From assembly GCA_022013695.1 (NCBI GenBank), contig JAKLPS010000008.1, forward strand, positions 124,001 to 188,000: a stretch of 64,000 nt of DNA. Reading direction: 5' to 3'. The notes under the pieces are model-generated. The model did not search any database. It saw only the letters and a program-made list of their open reading frames with translations, and had not been told where the DNA came from. The position numbers and the translations under genes are program-made. The first letter of the stretch is position 1. Each line of letters starts with the position of its first letter. Positions 44,246 to 54,000 of this stretch are shown here, piece after piece. This DNA comes from Weeksellaceae bacterium (GTDB taxonomy: Bacteria; Bacteroidota; Bacteroidia; Flavobacteriales; Weeksellaceae).

Positions 44246-44693
44246 ACTAGAAGAAGATCTTACAGAGATCAACATCGCTTTGATTAGGCTCGCCAAACCA
44301 ATCCCAGAGCACGAATTGTTCTTTTTCATCAATGACATTAATACTTTCAAATTTTCTAGGACAGAGGATATCCAAGTGAAGGGCTACTACTTCGACCATT
44401 ATTTTTCGCGCTATCAGGCCTACGACCACTCTTCTAAAAATTGTTTCAGTTTCATCTCCAACAAATCTGTATCATCTGTGGAAAAGAGAGTTTCAAATCA
44501 ACTCTTTTCAGATGAATCCAATATTAAATTTCTACTACATCTGCATCAAGATGTGGATTACATTTTAACAAATTCCGATATGTTTGCCGAATTTTCTTTA
44601 ATTTTGCTCCCGGAAAATCTGGTGTTTCAAATCCAAGAATATCCACTGAGTTCTCAAGAAGAACTTTATCAATTAATTCAATATTATGAATAA
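44220..44693 (+). CDS. IPExxxVDY family protein (function unknown)
   Basis: The start is TTG at 44220, inside the 3' end of rnc, giving 157 residues. The family name comes from words like those seen here: KPIPEHELFFFIND near residue 26 and QDVDYILTNSD near 110. I recall this family between rnc and pyk in Flavobacteriia. It has no membrane segment or signal peptide and no known catalytic motif, so it is probably a small cytosolic protein. Conserved clustering with rnc and pyk suggests a role tied to growth or RNA metabolism, but this is inference only. Confidence 0.85.
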   Translation: MKIKKQYLKLEEDLTEINIALIRLAKPIPEHELFFFINDINTFKFSRTEDIQVKGYYFDHYFSRYQAYDHSSKNCFSFISNKSVSSVEKRVSNQLFSDESNIKFLLHLHQDVDYILTNSDMFAEFSLILLPENLVFQIQEYPLSSQEELYQLIQYYE

Positions 44694-46131
44694 AAACCTA
44701 AAGAAAACCAAAATCATTGCAACGCTAGGACCTGCATCTTCCGACAAGGAAACGATGATCCAAATGATCCAATCTGGTGTTGATGTATTCCGAATAAACT
44801 TTTCACACGCCGATTACGAACTGGTCTTGAAAAACGTTAATATCATCCGAGAAATCAACCAAGAATATGGCTACTCAGTCTCGATACTGGGCGATCTCCA
44901 GGGACCAAAACTAAGAGTAGGCATTGTAAAAGAAGGATCTTTCCTTAATCCTGGCGATGTCTTGACTTTTACCAATGAAAAACTGGAAGGAGACGCGACT
45001 AAAGTTTACATGACTTATGACAAATTTCCGCAAGATGTAAAAGTTGGAGAAAGAATTTTGATAGACGACGGCAAATTGGTTTTCGAAGTCATCGAGACTA
45101 ATAATATCGACACCGTTCGAGCAAAAACGATCCAAGGAGGTCCATTGAGTTCCAAAAAAGGGGTGAACCTTCCTAATACAAACGTTTCCCTCCCAGCACT
45201 CACCGAAAAAGATATTGAGGATGCCAACTTCATGTTGGATCACGAGTTTGACTGGATTGCATTGTCATTTGTGCGCCACGCTCAAGATATCATCGACCTG
45301 AAAGAGTTGATGGCAAAACATCCCCATAACAAATATAAAACGCCCATCATCGCAAAGATCGAGAAGCCAGAAGGGGTCAAAAATATCGATGAGATCTTGC
45401 TCGAGTGTGACTGCCTGATGGTGGCAAGAGGGGATCTTGGGGTCGAAGTTCCGATGGAGCAAGTACCGGTGATCCAGAAAAATTTGGTTAATAAGGCAAG
45501 ACTCTATGCAAAACCGGTGATCATTGCAACGCAAATGATGGAAACGATGATCAACATCCTGACGCCAACAAGAGCGGAAGTGAATGATGTTGCCAACTCG
45601 GTTTTGGATGGTGCCGATGCAGTGATGCTTTCTGGCGAAACGTCGGTAGGAAAATATCCAGTAGATGTTATAAAAACGATGAGCAAAATCGTTAAAAACA
45701 TCGAGAAAACACCGCTCTATTCCAAACTGAACCACGTGATCGAAGAAAAGATTAACTGTGTAGATGAGCGTTTCATCACAGATAAAATTTGCCGCTCCGC
45801 AGTGGACGTGGCCAAATCTACTGGCGCTGAGGCCATTATTACCTTGACGGCTTCTGGCTACACTGCTTTCCAAATCTCGGCGCACAGACCAACCTCCCAC
45901 ATCATTGTCTTCAGCAACAACAGACGTGTGATCACAATGCTGAATCTTCTTTGGGGTGTGAGGGCTTTCTATTATGATATGGAGAAATCTACCGACGAAA
46001 CCGTGATCCAAGTGAATATGCTGACGCACAATTTCGGCTTTGTAGAGCAAGGCGACTATGTGGTAAACCTAAACGCAATGCCAGTGCACAACGGCGGAAA
46101 AACAAACACAATGAGATTATCGACAATATAA
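44686..46131 (+). CDS. pyk: Pyruvate kinase
   Basis: The 481-residue protein has the pyruvate kinase core: KTKIIATLGPASSDKETM, SILGDLQGPKLRVG, then IIAKIEKPEGVKNIDEIL with the catalytic Lys. MVARGDLGVEVPMEQVP, ATQMMETM and ADAVMLSGETSVGKYP follow. The C-terminal regulatory domain is present (GAEAIITLTASGYTAFQISA). It makes pyruvate and ATP from PEP and ADP in glycolysis. Its start overlaps the IPExxxVDY gene by 8 nt; a strong terminator follows, ending the operon. Confidence 0.97.
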   Translation: MNKNLKKTKIIATLGPASSDKETMIQMIQSGVDVFRINFSHADYELVLKNVNIIREINQEYGYSVSILGDLQGPKLRVGIVKEGSFLNPGDVLTFTNEKLEGDATKVYMTYDKFPQDVKVGERILIDDGKLVFEVIETNNIDTVRAKTIQGGPLSSKKGVNLPNTNVSLPALTEKDIEDANFMLDHEFDWIALSFVRHAQDIIDLKELMAKHPHNKYKTPIIAKIEKPEGVKNIDEILLECDCLMVARGDLGVEVPMEQVPVIQKNLVNKARLYAKPVIIATQMMETMINILTPTRAEVNDVANSVLDGADAVMLSGETSVGKYPVDVIKTMSKIVKNIEKTPLYSKLNHVIEEKINCVDERFITDKICRSAVDVAKSTGAEAIITLTASGYTAFQISAHRPTSHIIVFSNNRRVITMLNLLWGVRAFYYDMEKSTDETVIQVNMLTHNFGFVEQGDYVVNLNAMPVHNGGKTNTMRLSTI

Positions 46132-46152
46132 TCAATCATTTATACTCTAATA

Positions 46153-46182
46153 AAAATCCCGATCGCTTGATCGGGATTTTTT
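46153..46182. terminator. Strong bidirectional terminator between pyk and the M13 gene
   Basis: AAAATCCCGATC (46153-46164) pairs perfectly with GATCGGGATTTT (46169-46180) around GCTT, with T-rich sequence on both sides. It can serve both converging genes. Confidence 0.95.
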
Positions 46183-46217
46183 GATTGGTATCTAATTGAC
46201 AACAAAAACTTGAACCG

Positions 46218-48242
46218 TTACCAGATTTTTATTCTTTCTTCCGGTTTTTTGTAGAGTTTGTCTCCTGACTTTAGGTCAAATGCCTTATAAAATGCTTCTG
46301 TATTCACCAAAGGCCCAAAACTCCTAAAAAATCCAGGCGAATGCGGATCTGTCTTGACCTGATTGGTCAGATATTTCTCTGTGGATAAGGTTCTCCAGAC
46401 GGTAGCCCAGCTCAGGAAAAATCTCTGATCCGGCGTATAACTGTCGATTTTGCCCGGTGCTCCATTATCTTTAAGATACATTTGTAATGCATCATAAGCG
46501 ATATTGACGCCTCCTAAGTCTGCGATATTCTCACCATTTGTAAATGTTCCGTTGATATGAACATCCTTGGCAGGCTCGTATTTATCATACTGAGCCGCTA
46601 AACTTTTGGTGGCCTTCTCGAAGTTGGCTTTGTCCTCAGCCGTCCACCAGTCTCTCAGGTTACCATCGCCATCAAACTGTGCGCCGCTGTCATCAAAACC
46701 GTGCGTCATCTCGTGACCAATAACACCACCGATTCCTCCAAAATTAACGGCAGCATCAGCGGCTGGATTGAAGAAGGGCGGCTGAAGAATAGCGGCTGGG
46801 AAAACAATCTCGTTGTTGATGGGATTATAATAGGCATTTACAGTCTGAGGCGTCATCCCCCATTCTTTTTTATCAACCGGTTTTCCCACTTTTTCCAACT
46901 CTTTTGCATAATGCCAGTTGGAAACGCTTTGAAGATTACCATACAGCGTTCCGCCATCTTTTTCAGATTTTAGCGTCAGTTTCGAGTAATCTTTCCAAGT
47001 GTCGGGATAAGCGATTTTAACTGTGAATTTATTTAATTTTTCTAATGCTTTGGTTTTCGTTACGGGCGACATCCAGGTCAAACTGTTGATGTGAACTGCG
47101 AAACTTTTCTTAAGATAATCGATGTAGGTCAGCATCTGCGCTTTGGCTTCGGGCGTGAAATATTTCTCTACATACACTTTTCCAAAAGCTTCGCCAACGA
47201 CCCCATTGATCAAACCGAGCGCTCTTTTGTTCATGGCTCGCTGCTCCTGTTGGCCTTGGAGGTATTTGCTGTAAAAATTGAATCGCAGATCATCCAATTT
47301 TTGGTTGAGGGAACCCGCATTACCCGATACGAGATTGAACTTAAGATAATCCTTGATCAAAGGAATATTCTGCTCGGTAAGGAAAGTGTCTAAATGTTTA
47401 TAATAACCCAATTCTCCGATGATGACTTTGTCTGTTTTCACACCGACTTCTGACAAATATTTTGGTAAGTCAACGCTTTTCACCAAAGTTTTTAGCTCGG
47501 GCAGCGTTTTCGGATTGTACTGCAAATTGGCGTCGCGGATCTGCTCATTCGTCAGCAAAGTTTTTGCAATTTTCTTTTCGAAATCTACGATCTGTCCAGC
47601 GACTGCTGTTGAATTTTTATATCCAATTTCCGCAAGAATCTGCGCAACATATTTCTTGTATTCCTCGATGGTTTCTGTATTTTTAGCAGATTCCTTTTGA
47701 TAATAATCTCTACCAAGACCTAGCGATGCATCGCCCAGGTAAACGGCGTTCATCTTAGAATTTTTGAGGTCGCCATCGATACCCCAAGCGTAGAAAGGGT
47801 TGTCTCCGGTCTTTGTTGCATCAATAAGATAAGTTTGAAGATCAGACAGATTTTTGATAGCATCAACCTTGGCAAGATCTTGTTTGATGGGGCTGAGGCC
47901 ATTGGCATTACGACTGTCCATATCCATATAGGTCTGGTAAAGTGCTTGTATCTTTTGCCCTTCGGAACCGTTTTCATATTTTTCCTTTAGGATATTGTCC
48001 AAAAGTTTTAAAGAATTCAAATCAGTAGTTTCTCTCAACTGCGAGAAGGATCCCCAGCTTGGCTTGTCGGCCGGAATCTTGGCGGTTTTCATCCAAGTGC
48101 CATTGACATAGTTGTAAAAATCGTCTTGCGGACGTACAGAAGGATCCATAGAAGTAAGTTCCAATGCCTGCTGCTTGGACTGCGCAGAAACGGTGCTTAC
48201 TAAAGAAGCCAACATTAATGCGGTGATAGAGATCTTTTTCAT
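46218..48242 (-). CDS. M13 family zinc metallopeptidase (PepO/neprilysin-like), exported
   Basis: The 674-residue protein starts with a signal peptide (MKKISITALMLASLVSTVSA). M13 signatures are VNAYYNPINNEIVFPAAILQ with the NAYY substrate word, GGVIGHEMTHGFDDSGAQFD with HExxH, NGENIADLGGVNIAYDAL with the third zinc ligand Glu, and SPGFFRSFGPL near the C-terminus. It should cleave peptides in the periplasm. Length and motif order are typical of bacterial PepO. It is a single-gene unit. Confidence 0.94.
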   Translation of the reverse strand: MKKISITALMLASLVSTVSAQSKQQALELTSMDPSVRPQDDFYNYVNGTWMKTAKIPADKPSWGSFSQLRETTDLNSLKLLDNILKEKYENGSEGQKIQALYQTYMDMDSRNANGLSPIKQDLAKVDAIKNLSDLQTYLIDATKTGDNPFYAWGIDGDLKNSKMNAVYLGDASLGLGRDYYQKESAKNTETIEEYKKYVAQILAEIGYKNSTAVAGQIVDFEKKIAKTLLTNEQIRDANLQYNPKTLPELKTLVKSVDLPKYLSEVGVKTDKVIIGELGYYKHLDTFLTEQNIPLIKDYLKFNLVSGNAGSLNQKLDDLRFNFYSKYLQGQQEQRAMNKRALGLINGVVGEAFGKVYVEKYFTPEAKAQMLTYIDYLKKSFAVHINSLTWMSPVTKTKALEKLNKFTVKIAYPDTWKDYSKLTLKSEKDGGTLYGNLQSVSNWHYAKELEKVGKPVDKKEWGMTPQTVNAYYNPINNEIVFPAAILQPPFFNPAADAAVNFGGIGGVIGHEMTHGFDDSGAQFDGDGNLRDWWTAEDKANFEKATKSLAAQYDKYEPAKDVHINGTFTNGENIADLGGVNIAYDALQMYLKDNGAPGKIDSYTPDQRFFLSWATVWRTLSTEKYLTNQVKTDPHSPGFFRSFGPLVNTEAFYKAFDLKSGDKLYKKPEERIKIW

Positions 48243-48346
48243 ATTACAAGTTGTATTAAATTTTTAAAAACATAAAAGTAAGATTTATTTTCGGAATAAT
48301 TTCTATGCTGGACCCGGGCAATGCTGCTAACCTGAGAACCAATAAA

Positions 48347-48381
48347 GAATCCGTCTCACAACAAAAAAGTGAGACGGATTC
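48347..48381 (-). terminator. Hairpin terminator of the fibronectin-III protein gene
   Basis: GAATCCGTCTCAC (48347-48359) pairs perfectly with GTGAGACGGATTC (48369-48381), a 13-bp stem. It lies 27 nt past the stop; the U-run is short (TTTATT). Confidence 0.8.
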
Positions 48382-48407
48382 CTATTTTTCATAATTCAAA
48401 AAATGAA

Positions 48408-50780
48408 TTATTTCTTAATTGCTTTGAAAGATTTCACACTTCCGTCTTCCATTTTTAGGTTGACAATATATAAACCTGTTTGTAAGCTAGATAGATGAAG
48501 CTCTGCAGCAGGTGCAAGAGATTTTACCTCTCTGCCTGTCATATCATTTACGGAGATGGATTTGACACCTTTCACATCAGAGATCTTAAGCACATCTGTG
48601 AATGGATTAGGATAAACAGAGATGGCCGATTTATTAAGGTCTGATACGCCCATAGTGACGTCTTCTATTATAGAGATATCATCGACACCTACAAAATTCT
48701 GATTAGCTGCGGAATAGGCATTAAATCCAAAATAATATACTCCGTCTGCCGGTGGAGAGAAACTTTTGGAAGCTGAGGCCAAAGCAGTATTAACTCTTAT
48801 ATCGGAATGATCATTGATCGGATTGGTCATTGCTGTGTTGGTTGCAGACGTTCCGTATGCTACTTTTAATTTATCAATGTAAACTGTGGTACCGTCGTCG
48901 AATCCGCCACCGTATTTATAAGATATCAGATAGGTTTTATTTGCTTTCAGATTAATTCCTGGTGTATAGAACCAAGCATTGGATGCGTATGTTGCATTAT
49001 AATTACAGAATAATATATTGGATGGGAAATAAACATCAGCAGGGTAAATAATCCAACTGCTGCCGGAACCCAAATTCTGCGTAGTGGCACAAACTGGTAA
49101 ACTTGTGGAGCTATTGAAATCTTGAGTATATGGAACTTCAATTGCTAGGCAGGTGGTGGTAAAAGTTGAGACTGCCGACCATTCTCCTTTTTGAGCTTCC
49201 GAACAGTTGGATCTTACCCAAGCATAATAGGTTGTACCGGCTATAAGATCTGACAAAGAATAAGAAGTCTCTGTGATGCCAGTTGCAGATGGCGTTGTGG
49301 CACTTGTGGGAGGGGTGTTTGTGGAACTGTAATAAATTTCATAACCGTTTGCCGGAGCATTGCTTGGAGCAGACCAAGATAAGGTTGCACTAGTTGCAGT
49401 AATATTGCTTGCGGTTACAGCAGAGGGGGAAACACAGCCTGGCGTGGTTTTCATCGAGAAATCGTCAACACCCAAATACCATGGAGCCCCAGTGGAAGAA
49501 ACACTTACCGCAAAGTAATAAGTTCCTGTTGTTGTTGGTGTATAACTCACTTTATAAAGCGTGTATGCTGTGGTACCTTGTGTAGCGGTAATAAATGTTC
49601 CAAGTGAGGAGGCTCCCGTCAACGAAGGGGACGTGTTTACCTGCACATCGCCTGTAAATCCAATGTAACTAGACGAAGTCCCATTGGTATTATAGTAAAA
49701 AGAAAAATCATAGGATGTACCGGCAGTCAATGCAAAACCCGGAGTCCACAACTGGCTTGCTGTCGTGTTACTATAAGCAATCGTCATATAATTTGGAGCA
49801 GATTTTGGCAAATTATAAGTAGTAGATGTTGCGTTCATAGAACTCCAAGCCTTCGAACCGGTTACGTTCTTCCAACATGATGGTACAATACCTCCTCCAA
49901 TAGTTGTCATGCTGTCGAAGTTCTCACTCCAAGGCAGCGAAGAAATGGCATCACATAATGTGGTGAAAGATAATGGTCCCACCCAACTACTCTGGTCCGA
50001 AGTAGCACAGTTAGACCTTACCCAAACGTAATACACCGTTGCAGAAGCAAGGCTGGACAAGGTTGTACTGGTTCCAGACGGAATATTGGTGAAGGTCGAG
50101 GAGGTAGTTGGTGCTGTATTGCTGGTGCTGTAATAAACATCGTATCCACTTGCAGGAGCAGTCGTTGGAGCCGTCCACGAAATGTCGGCACTGTTCGTTG
50201 TCACGCCAGATGTCACAACGGAAGAGGGTGCAAAACAAGTAGGAGCTGCACCTTGGCTAATTGACACATTATCAAAGTAGTAGTAGGAATCTCCACCTGA
50301 AGAAGATGTTACATTAAATCTAACATAAAGGCTACCGCTAGAAGGACTGAATGTCACTGTTTTCGTAGCACAAGTGTTTGCAACCGTATGATTAGTAGCA
50401 TCAATAGTATATGCAGTGATCCACGGACCAGAGGTACTAGAGGCGTATTCTACCTTTATAGTGCCAATTTTTGAAAGAACTGTTCCAGTTGTTCCTAAAC
50501 TATAGTCTGTTATTTTATAATCAAATGACATCGTCACGGGTCCTTGATTATTCCCGGTTAGGGCAGGAGAAGTAAATTGACCACTATTACCATAATAACG
50601 TTCTCCCCGTATAGTTCCCCCTGTACCACCACAGGTTTGAGCCGGTGTTGTGTTTCTCGAGAAAACAGATCCGGTCCATGAGTTGAGGCCGGTACCAGTG
50701 TCCCAATTTTGAGAATAAGCGATTTGCGCATTAGCAACAATCCCTAGTGCTAAAAAGCACGATAGTAAAAATTTCTTCAT
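48408..50780 (-). CDS. Surface protein with fibronectin-III and adhesin domains, T9SS type A sorting domain
   Basis: The 790-residue protein has a signal peptide (about 1-18) and then alternating modules. A jelly-roll domain comes at 19-175 and an FN3 domain at about 178-275 (ADISWTAPTTAPASGYDVYY). A cleaved-adhesin-like domain at about 280-440 (PWSENFDSM) is followed by a second FN3 at about 445-540 (ATLSWSAPSNAPANGYEIYY) and a third jelly-roll at about 545-705 (VPYTQDFNSSTS). The T9SS sorting domain fills the last 75 residues (SVYPNPFTDVLKI, LQTGLYIVNLKM). The two FN3 domains are near-identical in layout, each ending at a cysteine. It should be exported by T9SS and act in adhesion or binding. 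Confidence 0.85.
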   Translation of the reverse strand: MKKFLLSCFLALGIVANAQIAYSQNWDTGTGLNSWTGSVFSRNTTPAQTCGGTGGTIRGERYYGNSGQFTSPALTGNNQGPVTMSFDYKITDYSLGTTGTVLSKIGTIKVEYASSTSGPWITAYTIDATNHTVANTCATKTVTFSPSSGSLYVRFNVTSSSGGDSYYYFDNVSISQGAAPTCFAPSSVVTSGVTTNSADISWTAPTTAPASGYDVYYSTSNTAPTTSSTFTNIPSGTSTTLSSLASATVYYVWVRSNCATSDQSSWVGPLSFTTLCDAISSLPWSENFDSMTTIGGGIVPSCWKNVTGSKAWSSMNATSTTYNLPKSAPNYMTIAYSNTTASQLWTPGFALTAGTSYDFSFYYNTNGTSSSYIGFTGDVQVNTSPSLTGASSLGTFITATQGTTAYTLYKVSYTPTTTGTYYFAVSVSSTGAPWYLGVDDFSMKTTPGCVSPSAVTASNITATSATLSWSAPSNAPANGYEIYYSSTNTPPTSATTPSATGITETSYSLSDLIAGTTYYAWVRSNCSEAQKGEWSAVSTFTTTCLAIEVPYTQDFNSSTSLPVCATTQNLGSGSSWIIYPADVYFPSNILFCNYNATYASNAWFYTPGINLKANKTYLISYKYGGGFDDGTTVYIDKLKVAYGTSATNTAMTNPINDHSDIRVNTALASASKSFSPPADGVYYFGFNAYSAANQNFVGVDDISIIEDVTMGVSDLNKSAISVYPNPFTDVLKISDVKGVKSISVNDMTGREVKSLAPAAELHLSSLQTGLYIVNLKMEDGSVKSFKAIKK

Positions 50781-51013
50781 AAAAATTTAATTTATTTTTT
50801 GTAGCACAACTGTAGTAATTATAATTTAGCAAACACCAAATATTTTTGATGCAAATTCAATTATTTTAGCAGTAGACCGAAATATTGCTAATTTGGAATT
50901 GATAAATCTTCAAAAATATGCATTTGTATAACGAAGTAGATTTTTATTTCTCTTTAATTTTGCCAACTAGCAAGAATGCTTACGGATAATGCATTATTTT
51001 GTCATCATTTTTA

Positions 51014-54000
51014 CTAATTCAAAAAAATTTCATAGTTCTGAACCTCATGGAGCACTTCCAAAAGTTCTTCACTAATATTGATCTGATGTTTCATAGAAAC
51101 AAGTTCCAAAATTGATTGGTCTGCTGGATTCTTGATATAAAATTTAAGTTTATGCTCTCCCCGATTTTTTAGGATTGTTTCCTTAAAAAAATCGAAATCT
51201 GATTGTCGCAATGAATCCAAAGGAACCACCACCGACATACTTTTTGCAAATTTTTGAAAGGTTTCTTTCAGATCCAAAACCTCCGCCACATTTACAAAAA
51301 CACGTCCATCCTTTCCTTGCGAAAATTTCAGCTTCATAATCACAAATCGCTGGACGTCCAATTTATCTTTCAGCCGCATATATTCGCGGTCTCCCAAGCG
51401 GAAAGAATAAGAACCCATATAATCCTCCAGCTGGACAAAAGCTACTTTTTCGCCACTTCGGAAGCCGTCTGCCACTTTATAATCTGTGATCAAGCCTGCG
51501 ACAGTATATTCTTTGGAATTTTCTCTTTCGTTCTGGCGCTCTTTCCAGCTTTTCTTCTCTTCAAAGAGTTCTGCCAATTTCGCAGGAAAGGCCTGGTCTT
51601 TAAAAGCTTCCACCTCATCGAGATTCAGAAAATTAAAATTACCCTTTGGCTCCGCTTTTTTTATAGATTCCTCCACGATTTCATCTTCAGCACCAAGATC
51701 TTCGGAAACGGAAAGATCCGGAACGTCTTCATCAGAAAGCACATCCGCATCCAAAATCGGAAGCCCCTCATCCAAGCTAATTAACGTTTCCTTTTTTTCT
51801 TCCAAGATTGCTTTTTTGGAAAGGACACCTTGCATAAATTGGAACTGATACTTGAACTCGTCCAAAGGATGTGCAGACAGATAGAAACCGATAATTTCCT
51901 TTTCTTTGTTGAGTTTATGCATATTGGGCCATTCTGCACAAGGCAAGATTTTCGGTCGTTCGATTTGCACTTCGTCTGCAAAATCTGCGAAGAGCGAGTT
52001 TTCCATTTCGTCTTTGCTCTCTTGGAAACTCTGCCCATAGCGCGAAAGTCTTTCGATATTGGTCCGGCCCGCCGAATCCACGTCGAAGTATTGCGCACGG
52101 TGATAAGTATCTACTTCGTCAAAAGCACCCGCAATCACGAGGCTCTCGGCCACTCTTTTATTCACTTGCGACGCCGGCACCCTTTCGAAGAAATCATAAA
52201 TATTTTTAAACTTACCATTTTTTCTAATTAATGCAATCGTTTCGCTCGGCCCTTCTCCAATGCCTTTGATGGCGCCCAGTCCAAACCGGATTTGCCCCTT
52301 GTCATTCACCGAGAATTTGTACTGCGATTCATTGACGTCCGGACCCAAAACATCCACGCCCATCGCCTTGCAATCTTCCATAAACATGGTGATAGAAGCC
52401 GTGTTGTTGATATTATTGCTCATCACACTCGCCATATATTCCGCCGGAAAATTGGCTTTCAAATATGCCGTCTGATAGGCAATCCAAGCATAGCAAGTGG
52501 AATGAGATTTGTTGAAAGCGTACTCTGCAAAGGCTTTCCAATCGTTCCATATCTTCTCCAAGCGTTGTTCATCCAAGTTATTTTTCCGCCCGCCTTCTAT
52601 GAATTTGGGGTACATTTTGTTCAGAACTTCGATTTGCTTTTTCCCCATCGCTTTTCTCAAAGTATCGGCTTCGCCTCTGGTAAAATTGGCCAATTTCTGA
52701 GACAGAAGCATCACCTGCTCCTGATAAACCGTGATGCCGTACGTTTCTTCGAGATATTCCTTCGTTTCTGGCAAATCGTAAATGATTTCCTCTGTGCCGT
52801 GCTTTCTGTTGATGAAATTTGGGATATATTTAATCGGCCCCGGCCGATAAAGCGCATTCATCGCGATTAAATCTGCAAAAACGGTAGGCTTGAGCTCGCG
52901 CATATATTTTTGCATTCCGGGACTCTCGTATTGGAAAATCCCTATTGTTCTTCCCTCTTTGAATAATTGATAGGTTTTGGCATCATCCAACGGGATTTCG
53001 TCGGGATCAATGTCGATTCCGTGGCGTTCTTTGATGAGTTTCACGGCATCTTTAATAATAGTCAAGGTTCTCAAGCCAAGAAAATCCATTTTCAGAAGAC
53101 CGGCACTCTCTGCCACCGAGTTGTCGAACTGCGAAACCAAAATGTCGGCATCTTTTGCAGCAATCGTAATCGGCACCAGATTGCTCACCGGTTCTGGCGT
53201 TATGATCACACCGCAAGCGTGGATTCCCGTGTTCCGGATGCAACCTTCCATCTTTCTGGCACTTTCCAAAACGGCAAATCTGGCGTCGCCGGGGTTTTCC
53301 AAAATAGCTTTGATCTCGTTCACCAATTGCTGGTCTTCCGGTCTCAGTTTGTCGTATTTCGAAAGCGCTCCGGCAATATTTATTCCCGGACTTGGCGGAA
53401 TCAGTTTGGCAATCATATTGGTTTCTGGAATCGACAAATCTAAAACGCGACCCGCATCTTTAATTGCCGATTTTCCTCCCAAAACGGAATATGTAATGAT
53501 CTGCGCCACTTGCTCCTGTCCATATTTTTCAACCACCCATTTGATGACTTTGTCGCGGCCTTCATCATCAAAATCGATATCGATATCGGGCATCGAAACC
53601 CTTTCCGGATTGAGGAATCTCTCAAAAAGCAGATCATATTTAATAGGGTCGATACTGGTTATTTTTATGCAGTAAGCCACCGCGGATCCGGCTGCCGAGC
53701 CCCGCCCGGGACCCACGGTGACCCCCATTTTTCTGGCTTCGTTGCAAAAATCCTGAACGATCAGGAAGTAACCCGGGTAGCCTGTGTTGGCAATCACTTC
53801 CAGCTCAAAATCCAAACGCTCTTTTATTTCCGGAGTCATATTCGGATAGCGTTTTTTTGCACCTTCGTAGGTCAAATGTCTCAGATAGGCCATCTCACCG
53901 CGTTTTCCGCCGTCTTTTTCATCTTCAGGATCCACAAATTCTGCGGGAATGTCAAACTTTGGTAGCAAAACATCACGTTTCAATGTGTAGGGTTTGAACT

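Noticed and set aside
45265-46050. A 261-codon open frame opposite pyk
   Set aside because: Pyruvate kinase is unmistakable on the plus strand; the antisense frame has shadow composition.
49100-50250. Internal repeats in the fibronectin-III protein gene as a possible repeat array or CRISPR
   Set aside because: The similarity is between two FN3-coding segments in frame, not short identical repeats with spacers. No CRISPR array is present anywhere in the window.
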